NCBI GenBank assembly: GCA_019638255.1
Contig: JAHBUD010000001.1
Location: 3,100,001-3,164,000, forward strand
DNA from: Cyclobacteriaceae bacterium
Lineage (GTDB): Bacteria > Bacteroidota > Bacteroidia > Cytophagales > Cyclobacteriaceae
DNA: 64,000 bases
Direction of reading: 5' to 3'
The translations under genes were made by a program, and so were the position numbers. Position 1 is the first letter of the stretch. Each line of letters begins with the position of its first letter. Positions 43,139 through 52,811 of this stretch are shown in pieces. The notes beneath the pieces were generated by a model. It searched no databases. It had not been told where the DNA came from and saw only the letters and a list, made by a program, of their open reading frames with translations.

Positions 43139-44203
43139 TCAGCGGCAAGCAAAACTTTCCAAATCCCACGCTTTGCTTTTATCGTAGTAAATCTCGCCTT
43201 CCAAAACCGTAAGGGGTGACGCAATATTATTGGTGTAAATCTGCCCTGTACCTAAACCGTGCGGCAGCATAACCGGATAATTTGCAGTGAACTGACAAAT
43301 GGCATTTAACCCTATGTTGGATTCAAGGGCTGATGTAATCCACCATCCAATGGAACGTTCCTCCGCCAACGCAATCCATTCGGCACAGGAAAACAAACCT
43401 CCGTGAAGGGTTGGCTTAAGAATAATGTATTGAGGCTTGATGCGATCCAGGAGTGCAATCTTTTCTGCCCTTTCTTCAATGTCAATTAACTCTTCATCCA
43501 GCGCAATAGGAATAGGCGATTGCACACATAAATCGCTTAACACATCAGAGCCTGATTTTATGGGCTGCTCAATCGAATGAATATTGAATCGTGCCAGCAT
43601 ATTTAATTTATCCAATGCCTCCTCCGGTTTAAAAGCTCCATTGGCATCCAGCCGAATAATCAATTGTTCACGGAAGTATTTACTCCGGATATACCGTAAG
43701 ATATCGCACTCCAGCTCAAAATTTATCCCCCCTACTTTCAATTTCAGGCAGCGAAAACCTTCCGCTACTTTCTTTGATACTTGCTGAAGCATAGAATCCA
43801 GGTCACCCATCCACACCAAGCCATTAATGGGTATTGGAGTGCCTGCAACAAAAGTGTTATCATAAATTTTGCGCTGACCTCCGTTTTGAAAATCCAACCA
43901 CGCTGTTTCCAGCCCAAAACGGATGGACGAGAATCCGGTCGGCACAATCGCTGCAACATCCTCAACCGTTTTTAACTTCGGAACCTCCTGTAAAAACTTG
44001 CGTAATTCATCATCAAAATCCGGTCGGTCGTCAACACTGAGTCCGGGCAATGGTCCACATTCACCCAATCCAAAAACCTGCGGCTTTTCACTATCCCAAA
44101 GTTTTACAAACCACGATGTTTTATCCTTGATCCGCCCTCGGGAAGTACGGGCATCAAAGCCAAAATGAAATACCTTCTTTGTAAAAGTTGCCTGCAGTGC
44201 CAT
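43139..44203 (-). CDS. menC: o-Succinylbenzoate synthase (enolase superfamily)
   Basis: 354 residues with the muconate-lactonising enolase fold. Active-site residues are in order: Lys154/Lys156 in KLKVG, metal ligands Asp185 (RLDANGA), Glu212 (IEQP) and Asp236 (ALDEEL), and the second catalytic lysine Lys263 (LKPTL). The GECGPLPG N-terminal loop and the GWWITSALES segment favour o-succinylbenzoate synthase of menaquinone biosynthesis over a dipeptide epimerase. Other men genes are not in the window. The promoter of queA lies in the divergent gap to its right. Confidence 0.88.
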   Translation of the reverse strand: MALQATFTKKVFHFGFDARTSRGRIKDKTSWFVKLWDSEKPQVFGLGECGPLPGLSVDDRPDFDDELRKFLQEVPKLKTVEDVAAIVPTGFSSIRFGLETAWLDFQNGGQRKIYDNTFVAGTPIPINGLVWMGDLDSMLQQVSKKVAEGFRCLKLKVGGINFELECDILRYIRSKYFREQLIIRLDANGAFKPEEALDKLNMLARFNIHSIEQPIKSGSDVLSDLCVQSPIPIALDEELIDIEERAEKIALLDRIKPQYIILKPTLHGGLFSCAEWIALAEERSIGWWITSALESNIGLNAICQFTANYPVMLPHGLGTGQIYTNNIASPLTVLEGEIYYDKSKAWDLESFACR

Positions 44204-44241
44204 GGTCTTTACTACCGGCTAAAGTAAGCATTATTTAGGCT

Positions 44242-44249
44242 TATCTTTG
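44242..44249 (+). promoter_or_regulatory. Candidate -7 box very close to the queA start
   Basis: TATCTTTG fits TAnnTTTG and ends only 7 bp before the GTG start codon, which would put transcription start at or next to the start codon. No good -33 TTG is seen at the normal spacing. Confidence 0.4.
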
Positions 44250-44256
44250 CGCGCAA

Positions 44257-45450
44257 GTGAAAACACCCATTGCCATAGCCGACTACACCTACGAACTTCC
44301 GGAAGAAAGAATAGCCCATGTTCCGTTGAGCGATCGCGATGCATCAAAACTGCTGATCTGCAGAAAAGGCTTAATTGAACACAACCGGTTTACATCATTA
44401 CCTGAATATTTACCCGGGAACACAATTCTCTTCTTCAATAACACCCGTGTAATTCCTGCACGCATTTTTTTTCAGAAGAATACCGGGGCAACCATTGAAA
44501 TATTTTTACTCCAGCCACATAAACCATCAGCCTTACTCGCTGAGGCCATGCAAGCCACAGAGGCCTGTCAATGGGTTTGCACCATCGGCAACCTGAAACG
44601 TTGGAAAGCGCATGATAAGTTGGTGAAGCCTTTCGAGGGAGGTGAGCTCACAGCAGAATTAATTGATCGGAATAACGGACTCGTTGCGTTAGCCTGGACA
44701 CCTGCACATCTTTCGTTTGCCGAGGTGGTGACAAAAGTTGGTGTAACGCCACTGCCTCCTTACATTAAAAGAGAAGCTCAAGAGAATGACCAAAGCCGTT
44801 ACCAAACTGTCTACTCGGATCAGGAAGGAGCTGTGGCGGCACCGACAGCCGGTTTACATTTCACAGATTCATTGCTCAACAAACTTCAAACGCTTGGCAT
44901 AAAAAAAGATTTCCTAACCCTTCACGTAAGTGCTGGAACTTTTCAACCTGTTAAAACAACCAATGCCCTTGAGCATGAAATGCACCAGGAACAGGTGCTG
45001 GTTACACGCGGGAATATTGAAAACCTTTTGCACCAGGAACGCTTTATTGTTGCCGTTGGCACAACTTCCATGCGCACACTTGAAAGCGTGTATTGGTTTG
45101 GCGTGAAATTATTAACCAACGAAAATGCTGACTTTGTTATTGATCAACACTTTGCTTACCAGGCCCATCACAACCTGCCCGACAAAAAAGAAGCTTTACT
45201 GGCCGTTAAGCACTACATGATGAGAAACAATCTCGATACACTGGTGGGACACACGTCCATTTATATTCTGCCGGGCTACACCTTTAGAATCTGCCAAGGG
45301 TTGATCACTAACTTTCATTTACCGGGGTCCACACTCATGTTACTGGTTGCCGCTTTTGTTGGTGATCGATGGAAAGATATTTATCGTGAAGCTTTATCGA
45401 ATCACTACCGGTTTCTCAGCTATGGCGACAGCTCGTTATTAATCCCATAA
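44257..45450 (+). CDS. queA: tRNA preQ1(34) S-adenosylmethionine ribosyltransferase-isomerase
   Basis: 397 residues, GTG start, slightly longer than the usual 340-360 because of inserts, as in the Bacteroidota subtype that begins with an extra IADYTYELP stretch. Conserved blocks include TILFFNNTRVIPARI, YQTVYSDQEGAVAAPTAGLHFT, VGTTSMRTLES and a final ITNFHLPGSTLMLLVAAF. QueA builds epoxyqueuosine on the wobble base of tRNA using SAM. There is no other queuosine gene in this window. Its stop lies within the terminator of the convergent OmpA-type gene. Confidence 0.93.
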   Translation: MKTPIAIADYTYELPEERIAHVPLSDRDASKLLICRKGLIEHNRFTSLPEYLPGNTILFFNNTRVIPARIFFQKNTGATIEIFLLQPHKPSALLAEAMQATEACQWVCTIGNLKRWKAHDKLVKPFEGGELTAELIDRNNGLVALAWTPAHLSFAEVVTKVGVTPLPPYIKREAQENDQSRYQTVYSDQEGAVAAPTAGLHFTDSLLNKLQTLGIKKDFLTLHVSAGTFQPVKTTNALEHEMHQEQVLVTRGNIENLLHQERFIVAVGTTSMRTLESVYWFGVKLLTNENADFVIDQHFAYQAHHNLPDKKEALLAVKHYMMRNNLDTLVGHTSIYILPGYTFRICQGLITNFHLPGSTLMLLVAAFVGDRWKDIYREALSNHYRFLSYGDSSLLIP

Positions 45451-45480
45451 AAAAGCCCGCCCGGAATACTCCGGTCGGGC
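45449..45480 (-). terminator. Intrinsic terminator of the TPR-PD40-OmpA gene
   Basis: Stem GCCCG-CCGGA / TCCGG-CGGGC with one mismatch and an ATAC loop; on the minus strand it is followed by six Ts. It overlaps the queA stop codon region. Confidence 0.8.
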
Positions 45481-45508
45481 ACAACCTAAAATCCATAACC
45501 ACTAAATA

Positions 45509-47830
45509 CTAGATTGATCCGGCAGATTGGATATCAATAACCCGGACTTCCACCCTCCTACCTTCTTCTTTGCTTGTTTCTGTTTTCGTTGCGCCATAAC
45601 CTTTGGCTACAATTCTTCTTCTTACAATGCCTCGGTGGTTCAGGTAATTCAATACTTCAATGGCCCGCTTGTTGGATAACTCGCGATTCATATCCTCCGA
45701 TCCTTCCTGCGAAGCAAATCCAGATATTTCAACACTCAACTCAGGATACTTTTTCAACATAGTCAAAATTTCATCCAACTGCGTATTGTATTGTGCTTTC
45801 AACTCACTCTTGGCTACATCGAAATAAACTTTAACAACTTTATTCAACACATTCTTTTCATATGTTGCTGGCTTACGACCAGCTTGATCCTTTTGCTTTT
45901 TAGCTTCAGCCGAAACCTCAAATGTGGGGAGTGACAGAATCGTGTTTCCATCAACTTTCTTCTTTTCGAATTTACTTTCATCACTTTCATCGTAGTAGTA
46001 AACACGTGTAGCTACTTCAATATTCGGATTGCTCTCATCAAAATTCACATTATCCATGGTATTGGTAAGATGAATCAGTTCAAGAATATAATCCACACCT
46101 TCATCATCACCAGCCGCAAGTAAATCCATCATCATATCGTAGATGTCTACGTTGCCGCTTTGAGCCAACTTGGCTTCGTGCGACTTACGTAAATCAGCTT
46201 TTGAATCCTGATTGGTATTGTAGAAGGCATTTTTCACCTGCACTTCCTGCCCAACTACCACATCAAATTGCTTAATGGTTTTAAGATTAATCTGCTGAAA
46301 CAGTTCGTAGAAATAATCCTGATTCGGAACATTAACATTAATGGTATAAGGCAGAAATCCTTCGGACTCAATGATTACATCGTAGTTTCGGGCCGGAGGT
46401 AAAATGATCAAATAATTACCGGTCTGCGGATCTGGATCATATACGAAGTCGAGCTTTTTGTTGGTTTGATTATCGATAACATAAATTTTAGTAGGCATGG
46501 GCTTGCCCGTCTCTGCATTCAATATCCTTCCCTTAATCATCGTAAGCGGAATGTTACCGGCATCATCGGGCATATCGATATAGTAAATATCCTGCGCACC
46601 TTGTCCTCCCTTACGGTCGGATGAAAAATAAGCCCGCGTACCATCAGCAATCATGGTGAAATAATTATCGTTGGCTGTAGTATTGATGGGGTAGCCCATG
46701 TTTTCAGGCTTGGTCCATTTACCGTTAATATTTTTCGTCATGAAAATATCCCGGCCGCCCATGGTGCTGTGTCCATCGGAAGTGAAGAACAACGTTTTTT
46801 GATCAGGGTGAATGAAAGGGGCATCTTCATTATCCTTGGTATTAACGGTTGGGCCGAGGTTAACCGGCTGGCTCCAGCTGCCGTTAGCCTGAAGTTCAAC
46901 CTTATAAATGTCCAATCCCCCCATGCCGCCCAATTTGTCGCTGGCGAAGTAGATGGTTTTTCCATCGGGGGTAATGCTGGCTGTTGTTTCGAGGTGCTTG
47001 CTGTTGAGTGTTGATGCAAGAATAGAAGGCTTTGACCAGATGTCACCGGTCCGGTTAATCACAAAGATGTTGCCCGGGTCAGTGGCTCCACCCATAAAAA
47101 TCATCATCTTCTGTCCATCAGCCGAAATACCAGCCGTGCCTACGTTATAATCGGATGTGATGGGCACTACTACAGGCTGTGACCATGTACCAGAGGTGTT
47201 ATATGAAATGTAAACCTCCTCAATGAACTTATCACCTGAACGGGTTTTACCAGTATTAGGCCTTAAGGCAGTAAACGCCAGGATGCTCTCATCGGCAGAT
47301 ACTACCGGATTATATTCAGTGTATTTGGTGTTAACTCCAAAACCAAAGCCATTCACCTTCACGTTGCGGGGCACCGACATAAATGCTACAGCATTGTGGC
47401 AAATGGCTATGGCACGATCAGCCGCAGCTACAGCCTTTTTATCGGCAGCCGATAATTCCTTGTAGCGGGTATAGGTCTCGATTGCCTTTTGAAGTTCTTC
47501 ATTGCGCAGATACAACCCACCCAAATCAAAATGAACACTGGCCGGTACTTTCGCGCCATTTTTCAGGGCGTATTCGTAATAGCCGATGGCATTTAGTTGT
47601 TCAGAAGCATCGGGTGATTTATGGTAGCAAACACCTGTTTTATAGTGTGTTAACGGATCTTTATCACCGGATTTGATAGCTTCCAGCAAAAGTGGAAGGG
47701 CCTGCTCATAGTTCCGGATACTGAAATACTTTTCGGCCTCAGCCGCTGCTTTTGAGTTTTGGGCATAGCCCTTGTTGATAAATAAGAAGAAGGTAAGAAG
47801 CGCTAATAATGCAATAAGTAGTCTTTTCAT
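45509..47830 (-). CDS. TPR-PD40-OmpA envelope protein (T9SS-associated type)
   Basis: 773 residues. A signal peptide (to about 24, KGYAQ) is followed by TPR repeats (about 28-140), PD40 propeller blades (about 180-430, with SPDG-like SADGQKMMIFMGG, TPDGKTIYFASDKLGG, HPDQKTLFFTSDG, GTRAYFSSDRKGG), a carboxypeptidase-regulatory-like beta-sandwich (about 435-510), and a C-terminal OmpA peptidoglycan-binding domain with FASQEGSEDMNRELSNKRA and GYGATK. The last 40 residues include AEGRRVEVRV. This layout matches OmpA-family proteins that accompany gliding and T9SS components, such as the PorE/SprE group, though the identity is not proven. It probably links outer membrane to peptidoglycan. Confidence 0.9.
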   Translation of the reverse strand: MKRLLIALLALLTFFLFINKGYAQNSKAAAEAEKYFSIRNYEQALPLLLEAIKSGDKDPLTHYKTGVCYHKSPDASEQLNAIGYYEYALKNGAKVPASVHFDLGGLYLRNEELQKAIETYTRYKELSAADKKAVAAADRAIAICHNAVAFMSVPRNVKVNGFGFGVNTKYTEYNPVVSADESILAFTALRPNTGKTRSGDKFIEEVYISYNTSGTWSQPVVVPITSDYNVGTAGISADGQKMMIFMGGATDPGNIFVINRTGDIWSKPSILASTLNSKHLETTASITPDGKTIYFASDKLGGMGGLDIYKVELQANGSWSQPVNLGPTVNTKDNEDAPFIHPDQKTLFFTSDGHSTMGGRDIFMTKNINGKWTKPENMGYPINTTANDNYFTMIADGTRAYFSSDRKGGQGAQDIYYIDMPDDAGNIPLTMIKGRILNAETGKPMPTKIYVIDNQTNKKLDFVYDPDPQTGNYLIILPPARNYDVIIESEGFLPYTINVNVPNQDYFYELFQQINLKTIKQFDVVVGQEVQVKNAFYNTNQDSKADLRKSHEAKLAQSGNVDIYDMMMDLLAAGDDEGVDYILELIHLTNTMDNVNFDESNPNIEVATRVYYYDESDESKFEKKKVDGNTILSLPTFEVSAEAKKQKDQAGRKPATYEKNVLNKVVKVYFDVAKSELKAQYNTQLDEILTMLKKYPELSVEISGFASQEGSEDMNRELSNKRAIEVLNYLNHRGIVRRRIVAKGYGATKTETSKEEGRRVEVRVIDIQSAGSI

Positions 47831-48121
47831 CGCTAATCAGGAGTTTCGTTTTTTGATGCAATGCTACGGCTATACCTTCGCAGAAATTGATCATTTTAGG
47901 CAACAACCTTACCTATGCGGAGAATAGGATTAAAAATGAGTTATCCCGGTTAAGCCCACACGATACTCAAATTCAATTAAACCTTTACTTGAGAAAAGTA
48001 TTTCTAATCCCAACATTCCTAATTTTTTGAGTCACTTTAGGAATTACCCTGAAGTTTAGCGAATTTTAGGTAGGTTAGCCGGATTCTTGGCCATGCTGAC
48101 AGTAAATTTTGTCCTGTAGCA
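47831..48121. other. Divergent control region of the OmpA-type gene and the TIR-STAND locus
   Basis: About 290 bp without a gene. The right part contains a perfect inverted repeat (48015-48044) and, near 48087-48111, TTG...TAAATTTTG, an imperfect promoter-like pair with short spacing. No terminator or RNA gene is seen. Confidence 0.45.
48015..48044. repeat. Inverted repeat ATTCCTAA-14-TTAGGAAT, possible operator
   Basis: Two 8-bp arms, exact, separated by 14 bp containing TTTTTTGAGTCACT, about 78 bp before the first gene of the six-gene locus. It may be a dimeric regulator site or an mRNA hairpin; no T-run follows, so it is not a terminator. Confidence 0.4.
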
Positions 48122-51100
48122 ATGGCCGGAAATGATACCCCAACGGCACTAAAGCCTATGGAAAATAAAAGAAGTCTATTTAGTCGCTTGCTCGACCTTC
48201 AGGAAGGCGAAGAAGGCCGTGTCGCCCTCTTGCTGATAATGAGCTTTTTCATGGGTGCCTTTTTGGCAACCTTTACCGTAGCTGCCCAAACTTTGTTTCT
48301 TAACAATTTTAGCGAACAGGACGATTTACCGGGAGCCTTTGCCGTTGCTGGTGCATTTGGGATGGTGGCAACCCTTGCCTACAACTTTCTGCAACGCAAA
48401 GTTTCCTTCAGATTTCTGGCCATTCTAAGCTTGGTTGTAATAACGCTGGTTACCGCGTCAATTGAATTTGGGGACTACATCCTAAAAGATAAAGACACTA
48501 TTTATTACTATGGCTTTACCCAATTGGTTCCCTTTACACTGATCATACTATTGGTGTTTTGGGGGGCCTTCAACCGATTTTTTAATGTAAGGCAATCAAA
48601 AAGGTTATTGGGTACGGTCGATCAGGGGGCATTGGTGGCTTCGTTAATTTCCTTTTTCGCCATACCCATTGTACTCCCGCTATTACCGGGCGAAACAGAG
48701 GCCGATCAGGTTGAATCGCTTTACTCAATAAGCCTTGTCAGTATTGTCATTTTTACCATCTTGTTTATTTTCCTATCCGTAAAATTTGGCGGTGAACAAT
48801 GGTCGCTAAAAAAAGAAAAAACTGAGAACGTTAAAGTATCTATAGCTGCATTTTTAAAGAATCGCTACCTGATCATTCTTTCGGTATTCGTAATCATTTC
48901 CATAACAGCGCTAAACTTTGTTGAATATTCCTTTCTTAGTGTATCAACAAACCGCTTTAAACCTGAAGAACTAGCAACGTTCCTCGCTTTGTTTGAGGCC
49001 ACCATTGTAATCTTTTCTTTTTTGTTTGATGTTTTTGCTTCCGAAAGAATTTTACAAGACTACGGTTTGAGGGTGGCCATATTGGTAAACCCGATTCTTA
49101 TTGGACTATTTACTGTTGCGGCCCTGATCATTGGTGTTTCCTTCGGCTATACCCCCGACAGCCCTTCGTTCACCATCTTCTTTGTAATGATTGCCATGAG
49201 CATGCTGTTCATTAACGCCACTAAAGAAGCCCTGGATGAACCTGCTTTTAAATTGTACGAACTACCGGTTGAAGCCAACATAAAGATTGATGTACAAACC
49301 AAAGTGGAAGGTGTGGTAACCGGATTCGCTACTATGCTTGCCGGGGGAATAATTTATCTGATTAATAAAGTTCAGGCTTTTGATTTTCTCTACATCACGT
49401 TATTCACCTTGCCCATTGTAGGGCTCTGGTATTTTATTGGTAATACCATGCATACCAACTACCGTAAAACACTTCGAAAAACACTTATTGATAATAAATC
49501 AAAAATCAATCACAACGTTGAGCAGGAGTATACTGTGGATCGGGTTTTGGAAAAGGAAGTCAAGGGTTCAGTTGAAGATAAAGTTCTTTATGGTCTACGT
49601 CTGATGGAGAAAATTGAACCGGCTTTATTTGAGAATGTCATTCTCGGCCTTGCCGACAGTAACCTTCAAAAGGTAAAAGCTTTTGCGCACGAGAGAATTC
49701 AAAACCTGGGATTAGAAAAGAACTCCGACATCAGCCGGTTGGCCGTGAAGGCGCAAGGTGCAGCAGAAGACACTGATTTATTATCCATCCAACCGGATAA
49801 ACTGGTAAGGCTTAGCAAATCGGTAAAACCGTCCGACCGGATGCTTGCAGCTAAATTACTTCGAAACCTGATAAGCCAGCGCACCATTTTCATTTTGCTT
49901 GAATTGTTGCGCGATGCTGACTATAAAGTACGCCATGAGGCGTTGATTACTGCACGCAAAGTAAAACGGCCAGAAACATGGCCTACGCTTATTGAGCTTC
50001 TATCCTCCCCTTCGTACTGCCATCAGGCAACAGCCGCCCTTATTGAAGCCGGTGAGCCGACATTGAACGTACTGGATACTGCATTTCACAAATCAGGTCA
50101 ATCGGATTTGGTAATGCTGCGCATCGTGCAGATCGTTGGCCGGATTGGCGGCCAGCAAGCACTTGATTTACTTTGGAAAAAAGCAGACTACCCTGACAAG
50201 CGCATAGTCAAGCAAATACTTTATTCACTGCGCTACATCAATTACCAGGCATCTGGTCGTCAGGCGCGCGAAGTAATGGATTTGCTGGAAGCAGAAATCA
50301 GCAAAAGCATCTGGAACCAGACTGCCTTACATGAACTACCACAAACTGAGCATTTCCAACTCTTGCGAAACGCCCTACGGGAAGAAATCCGGATGAATAA
50401 CAACCAGATAACCTTACTACTCTCCATTTTGTATGATCCGGAGGCCGTTCAACTGGTGCGTGAAAATATTGAGTCTGGTGACCCTAACGGTATTGCCTAT
50501 GCCATTGAATTGTTAGACCTATTTATCGATCAGGATCTTAAACCAAAATTATTCCCTTTAATTGACGACATCCCAGTACCGCGGAAACTGGAATTGCTAC
50601 AGGTGTATTTCCCAAGAGAAAATTATAACCCCATCCAGGTAATTAATTACATCCTCAACCGCGACTTCAACCTGAACAACCGCTGGACGAAAGTATGTGC
50701 CGCCTACACCTCTGCCTACATTCCGGATTTTCGTACTAGCCGCGGATTGATTGCCCAAATGTTTAACCGCGACAAACTACTGCAGGAAACGGCTGCATGG
50801 GTAATCTATAATAAAGACAAGAATGTGTACGATACCATTTCAGAACGGCTACCCGCGCGCGACAAACGTTACCTCGATTCGTCTATTGAAAACAACCAGT
50901 TGCTTGATGGATTGAATGATGGTTTCTTTCTCGGCATCGAGATTATCATGTTCCTGAAACAGTTACCGGAATTCAGAAATATAAGCGGTGTGTTGCTTGC
51001 CGATCTTTTCGACAGAATCATTGCTTATGACCTAAGCAAGGACGAAAAGATATCGCTGAATCCATCCGATCAGAATAGCCCCATCCTCATTGTTGCGCAT

Positions 51101-51340
51101 GGCGAAGTGCATTTAAAAGAGAATGGTGAAACCAAAATAACATTAACTCCAGGCCATGTGTATGGCGATTTGTTCAGCATAAACAGCCAGGGCTATAAGC
51201 TCAACAGCATTGAGGCCACGATCCGGTCGGTGGTCTTCAGTATTAACCTGATGGATTTCTATTTTGTGATGGCCAATCATCATGAAATGGTTGAAAAGTT
51301 TATTCACAATGTGACTACTAAACATGAATTAACAACCTGA
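48122..51340 (+). CDS. Nucleotide-transporter-like membrane protein fused to HEAT repeats and a cNMP-binding-like domain
   Basis: 1072 residues. Residues about 35-440 are a polytopic domain with about 12 spans that resembles the NTP/NDP exchange transporters (TlcA/AAA family) or a divergent MFS protein: GRVALLLIMSFFMGAFLATF, VRQSKRLLGTVDQGALVASL. Residues about 460-930 are helical HEAT-like repeats (YKVRHEALITARKVKRPETW, PSYCHQATAALIEAGEPTL). Residues about 968-1072 resemble a cyclic-nucleotide-binding domain (LIVAHGEVHLKE, LTPGHVYGDLFS), but the phosphate-binding cassette is poor: GD instead of GE and no Arg-Ala pair, so ligand binding is uncertain. It opens a run of six closely spaced genes and is the likely inner-membrane component. 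Transport substrate is unknown. Confidence 0.82.
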   Translation: MAGNDTPTALKPMENKRSLFSRLLDLQEGEEGRVALLLIMSFFMGAFLATFTVAAQTLFLNNFSEQDDLPGAFAVAGAFGMVATLAYNFLQRKVSFRFLAILSLVVITLVTASIEFGDYILKDKDTIYYYGFTQLVPFTLIILLVFWGAFNRFFNVRQSKRLLGTVDQGALVASLISFFAIPIVLPLLPGETEADQVESLYSISLVSIVIFTILFIFLSVKFGGEQWSLKKEKTENVKVSIAAFLKNRYLIILSVFVIISITALNFVEYSFLSVSTNRFKPEELATFLALFEATIVIFSFLFDVFASERILQDYGLRVAILVNPILIGLFTVAALIIGVSFGYTPDSPSFTIFFVMIAMSMLFINATKEALDEPAFKLYELPVEANIKIDVQTKVEGVVTGFATMLAGGIIYLINKVQAFDFLYITLFTLPIVGLWYFIGNTMHTNYRKTLRKTLIDNKSKINHNVEQEYTVDRVLEKEVKGSVEDKVLYGLRLMEKIEPALFENVILGLADSNLQKVKAFAHERIQNLGLEKNSDISRLAVKAQGAAEDTDLLSIQPDKLVRLSKSVKPSDRMLAAKLLRNLISQRTIFILLELLRDADYKVRHEALITARKVKRPETWPTLIELLSSPSYCHQATAALIEAGEPTLNVLDTAFHKSGQSDLVMLRIVQIVGRIGGQQALDLLWKKADYPDKRIVKQILYSLRYINYQASGRQAREVMDLLEAEISKSIWNQTALHELPQTEHFQLLRNALREEIRMNNNQITLLLSILYDPEAVQLVRENIESGDPNGIAYAIELLDLFIDQDLKPKLFPLIDDIPVPRKLELLQVYFPRENYNPIQVINYILNRDFNLNNRWTKVCAAYTSAYIPDFRTSRGLIAQMFNRDKLLQETAAWVIYNKDKNVYDTISERLPARDKRYLDSSIENNQLLDGLNDGFFLGIEIIMFLKQLPEFRNISGVLLADLFDRIIAYDLSKDEKISLNPSDQNSPILIVAHGEVHLKENGETKITLTPGHVYGDLFSINSQGYKLNSIEATIRSVVFSINLMDFYFVMANHHEMVEKFIHNVTTKHELTT

Positions 51341-51365
51341 TTAAAACTTTATAAAACTATATAAC

Positions 51366-52805
51366 ATGAACCTTGACATTGATGTATTGATTATTTTTTC
51401 TGACAAAGACAATGAAACTGCCAATGGTCAACAGGGGTGGGTAACCCAGTTTAAAAAATTCCTTGACCTGATGCTTTCACAGGTACTCGGGTCAAAACCC
51501 AACATCATATTAAAAGGTGAATACGACTCTATTACTTCGCCAAAGCTTGACAATGCTGCAACATTGGTAACCATTCTCTCGCCCGATTTTATCCAATCCG
51601 GAAAATGCCTGGACAACCTTGAAACATTTTATCAGGCTGCCGAAGTAAACAGCAAAATCAAAAACCGGATTTTTAAAGCATTCAAACATCCATTGTCCGT
51701 TCAGGAACAACCGCCACGCATACGTGAACTGATTGGCTACGAAATGTACCAATTGGATACTGAGACAGGAGAAGTGCGGGAATACACAGATTATTTCAGC
51801 ACCGAAGCCGAGCGCCAATACTGGATGAAGATGGTTGACCTTGCCTATGATATTTACGACACCCTGATTCAACTCAAGGAAACCGGAAACAAAACGGATG
51901 TCAGGAATATTTTAAGGCGCAAGACCATTTACCTGGCCGAGACCGGTCATGATCTTTCTGTTCAGCGAAATATCATTAAGCGTGAACTTCAACGGCATGG
52001 TTATATTGTTACTCCATCCAAAACACTGCCGGGCAATATTCACGATTTTGAAAAAGCTGTTCGGGGTGATGTGGATGACGCACACTTATCCATTCACCTG
52101 ATCGGAAGTGCCTATGGTGAGATTCCGGAAGGATCTGATCGCTCAATAGTTGACTTACAGAATCGCTATGCATCAGAAAAAAGTCAGAAAGTAGGAAAAG
52201 ATAAATTCACCCGTCTCATCTGGATCAACCCTGTGCTCACCAATGCAAGTGAGCGGCAAAGGGCTTTTATTGATACAATCAAACGTGACACCGAAGTACA
52301 GGAAGGTGCAGAGATTTTGCAAACGCCATTGGAAGATTTCAAAAATATTATGCGCGAAGAATTGCTGGAGGCTGATGAAAAAAATGCCATGGGCGAAACC
52401 GGAGGCAAATGCATCTACCTGGTGCACGATCGCATCGACCACATGGAGGTGAAACCGCTTATTGATGCAATAGAGAAAAATGGTTACACCGTACTGATAC
52501 CCGGATTTGAAGGCGACCTGCTGGAGTTACGCCAGAAACACATCGACAACCTTCGGAATTTTGATTCAGCCATCATCTACAAAGGAAAAGTGAACGACCA
52601 GTGGGTGCGCATGAAAGTACTTGACTTACTGAAAGCACCCGGGCTGGGCAGGAAAAAGCCAATTAAAGGAAAAGCTGTTTTAACAGCTTCAAACACCAGT
52701 GTGAACCTTGAGGCTTTCAGCAACCAGAACCTGCGAATCGTGCAGGCAGGTTCGCAGGATACTGCACAAAGCATAAAGACATTATTAGAAGAATTTAATA
52801 CGTAA
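51366..52805 (+). CDS. Protein with three TIR/SEFIR-like segments
   Basis: 479 residues, no signal peptide or membrane span. Residues 5-165 are TIR-like: DVLIIFSDKDNE, WVTQFKKFLDL, TLVTILSPDFIQSGKCLDNLETF. The position of the catalytic Glu of TIR NADases (three after the SxxC Cys, Cys81) is Asn84 here, with a Glu two further on (86). A second segment begins KTIYLAETGHDL at about 188 and has RELQRHGYIV, resembling DUF4062-type domains. A third begins KCIYLVHDRIDHMEV at about 350 with DAIEKNGYTVLIPGFEG and SAIIYKG. Known TIR domains signal by NAD cleavage or assembly. It sits between a transporter-like protein and an nSTAND ATPase, 6 bp upstream of the latter, so it is likely the signalling or effector partner of that ATPase. 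Confidence 0.8.
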   Translation: MNLDIDVLIIFSDKDNETANGQQGWVTQFKKFLDLMLSQVLGSKPNIILKGEYDSITSPKLDNAATLVTILSPDFIQSGKCLDNLETFYQAAEVNSKIKNRIFKAFKHPLSVQEQPPRIRELIGYEMYQLDTETGEVREYTDYFSTEAERQYWMKMVDLAYDIYDTLIQLKETGNKTDVRNILRRKTIYLAETGHDLSVQRNIIKRELQRHGYIVTPSKTLPGNIHDFEKAVRGDVDDAHLSIHLIGSAYGEIPEGSDRSIVDLQNRYASEKSQKVGKDKFTRLIWINPVLTNASERQRAFIDTIKRDTEVQEGAEILQTPLEDFKNIMREELLEADEKNAMGETGGKCIYLVHDRIDHMEVKPLIDAIEKNGYTVLIPGFEGDLLELRQKHIDNLRNFDSAIIYKGKVNDQWVRMKVLDLLKAPGLGRKKPIKGKAVLTASNTSVNLEAFSNQNLRIVQAGSQDTAQSIKTLLEEFNT

Positions 52806-52811
52806 TACACT

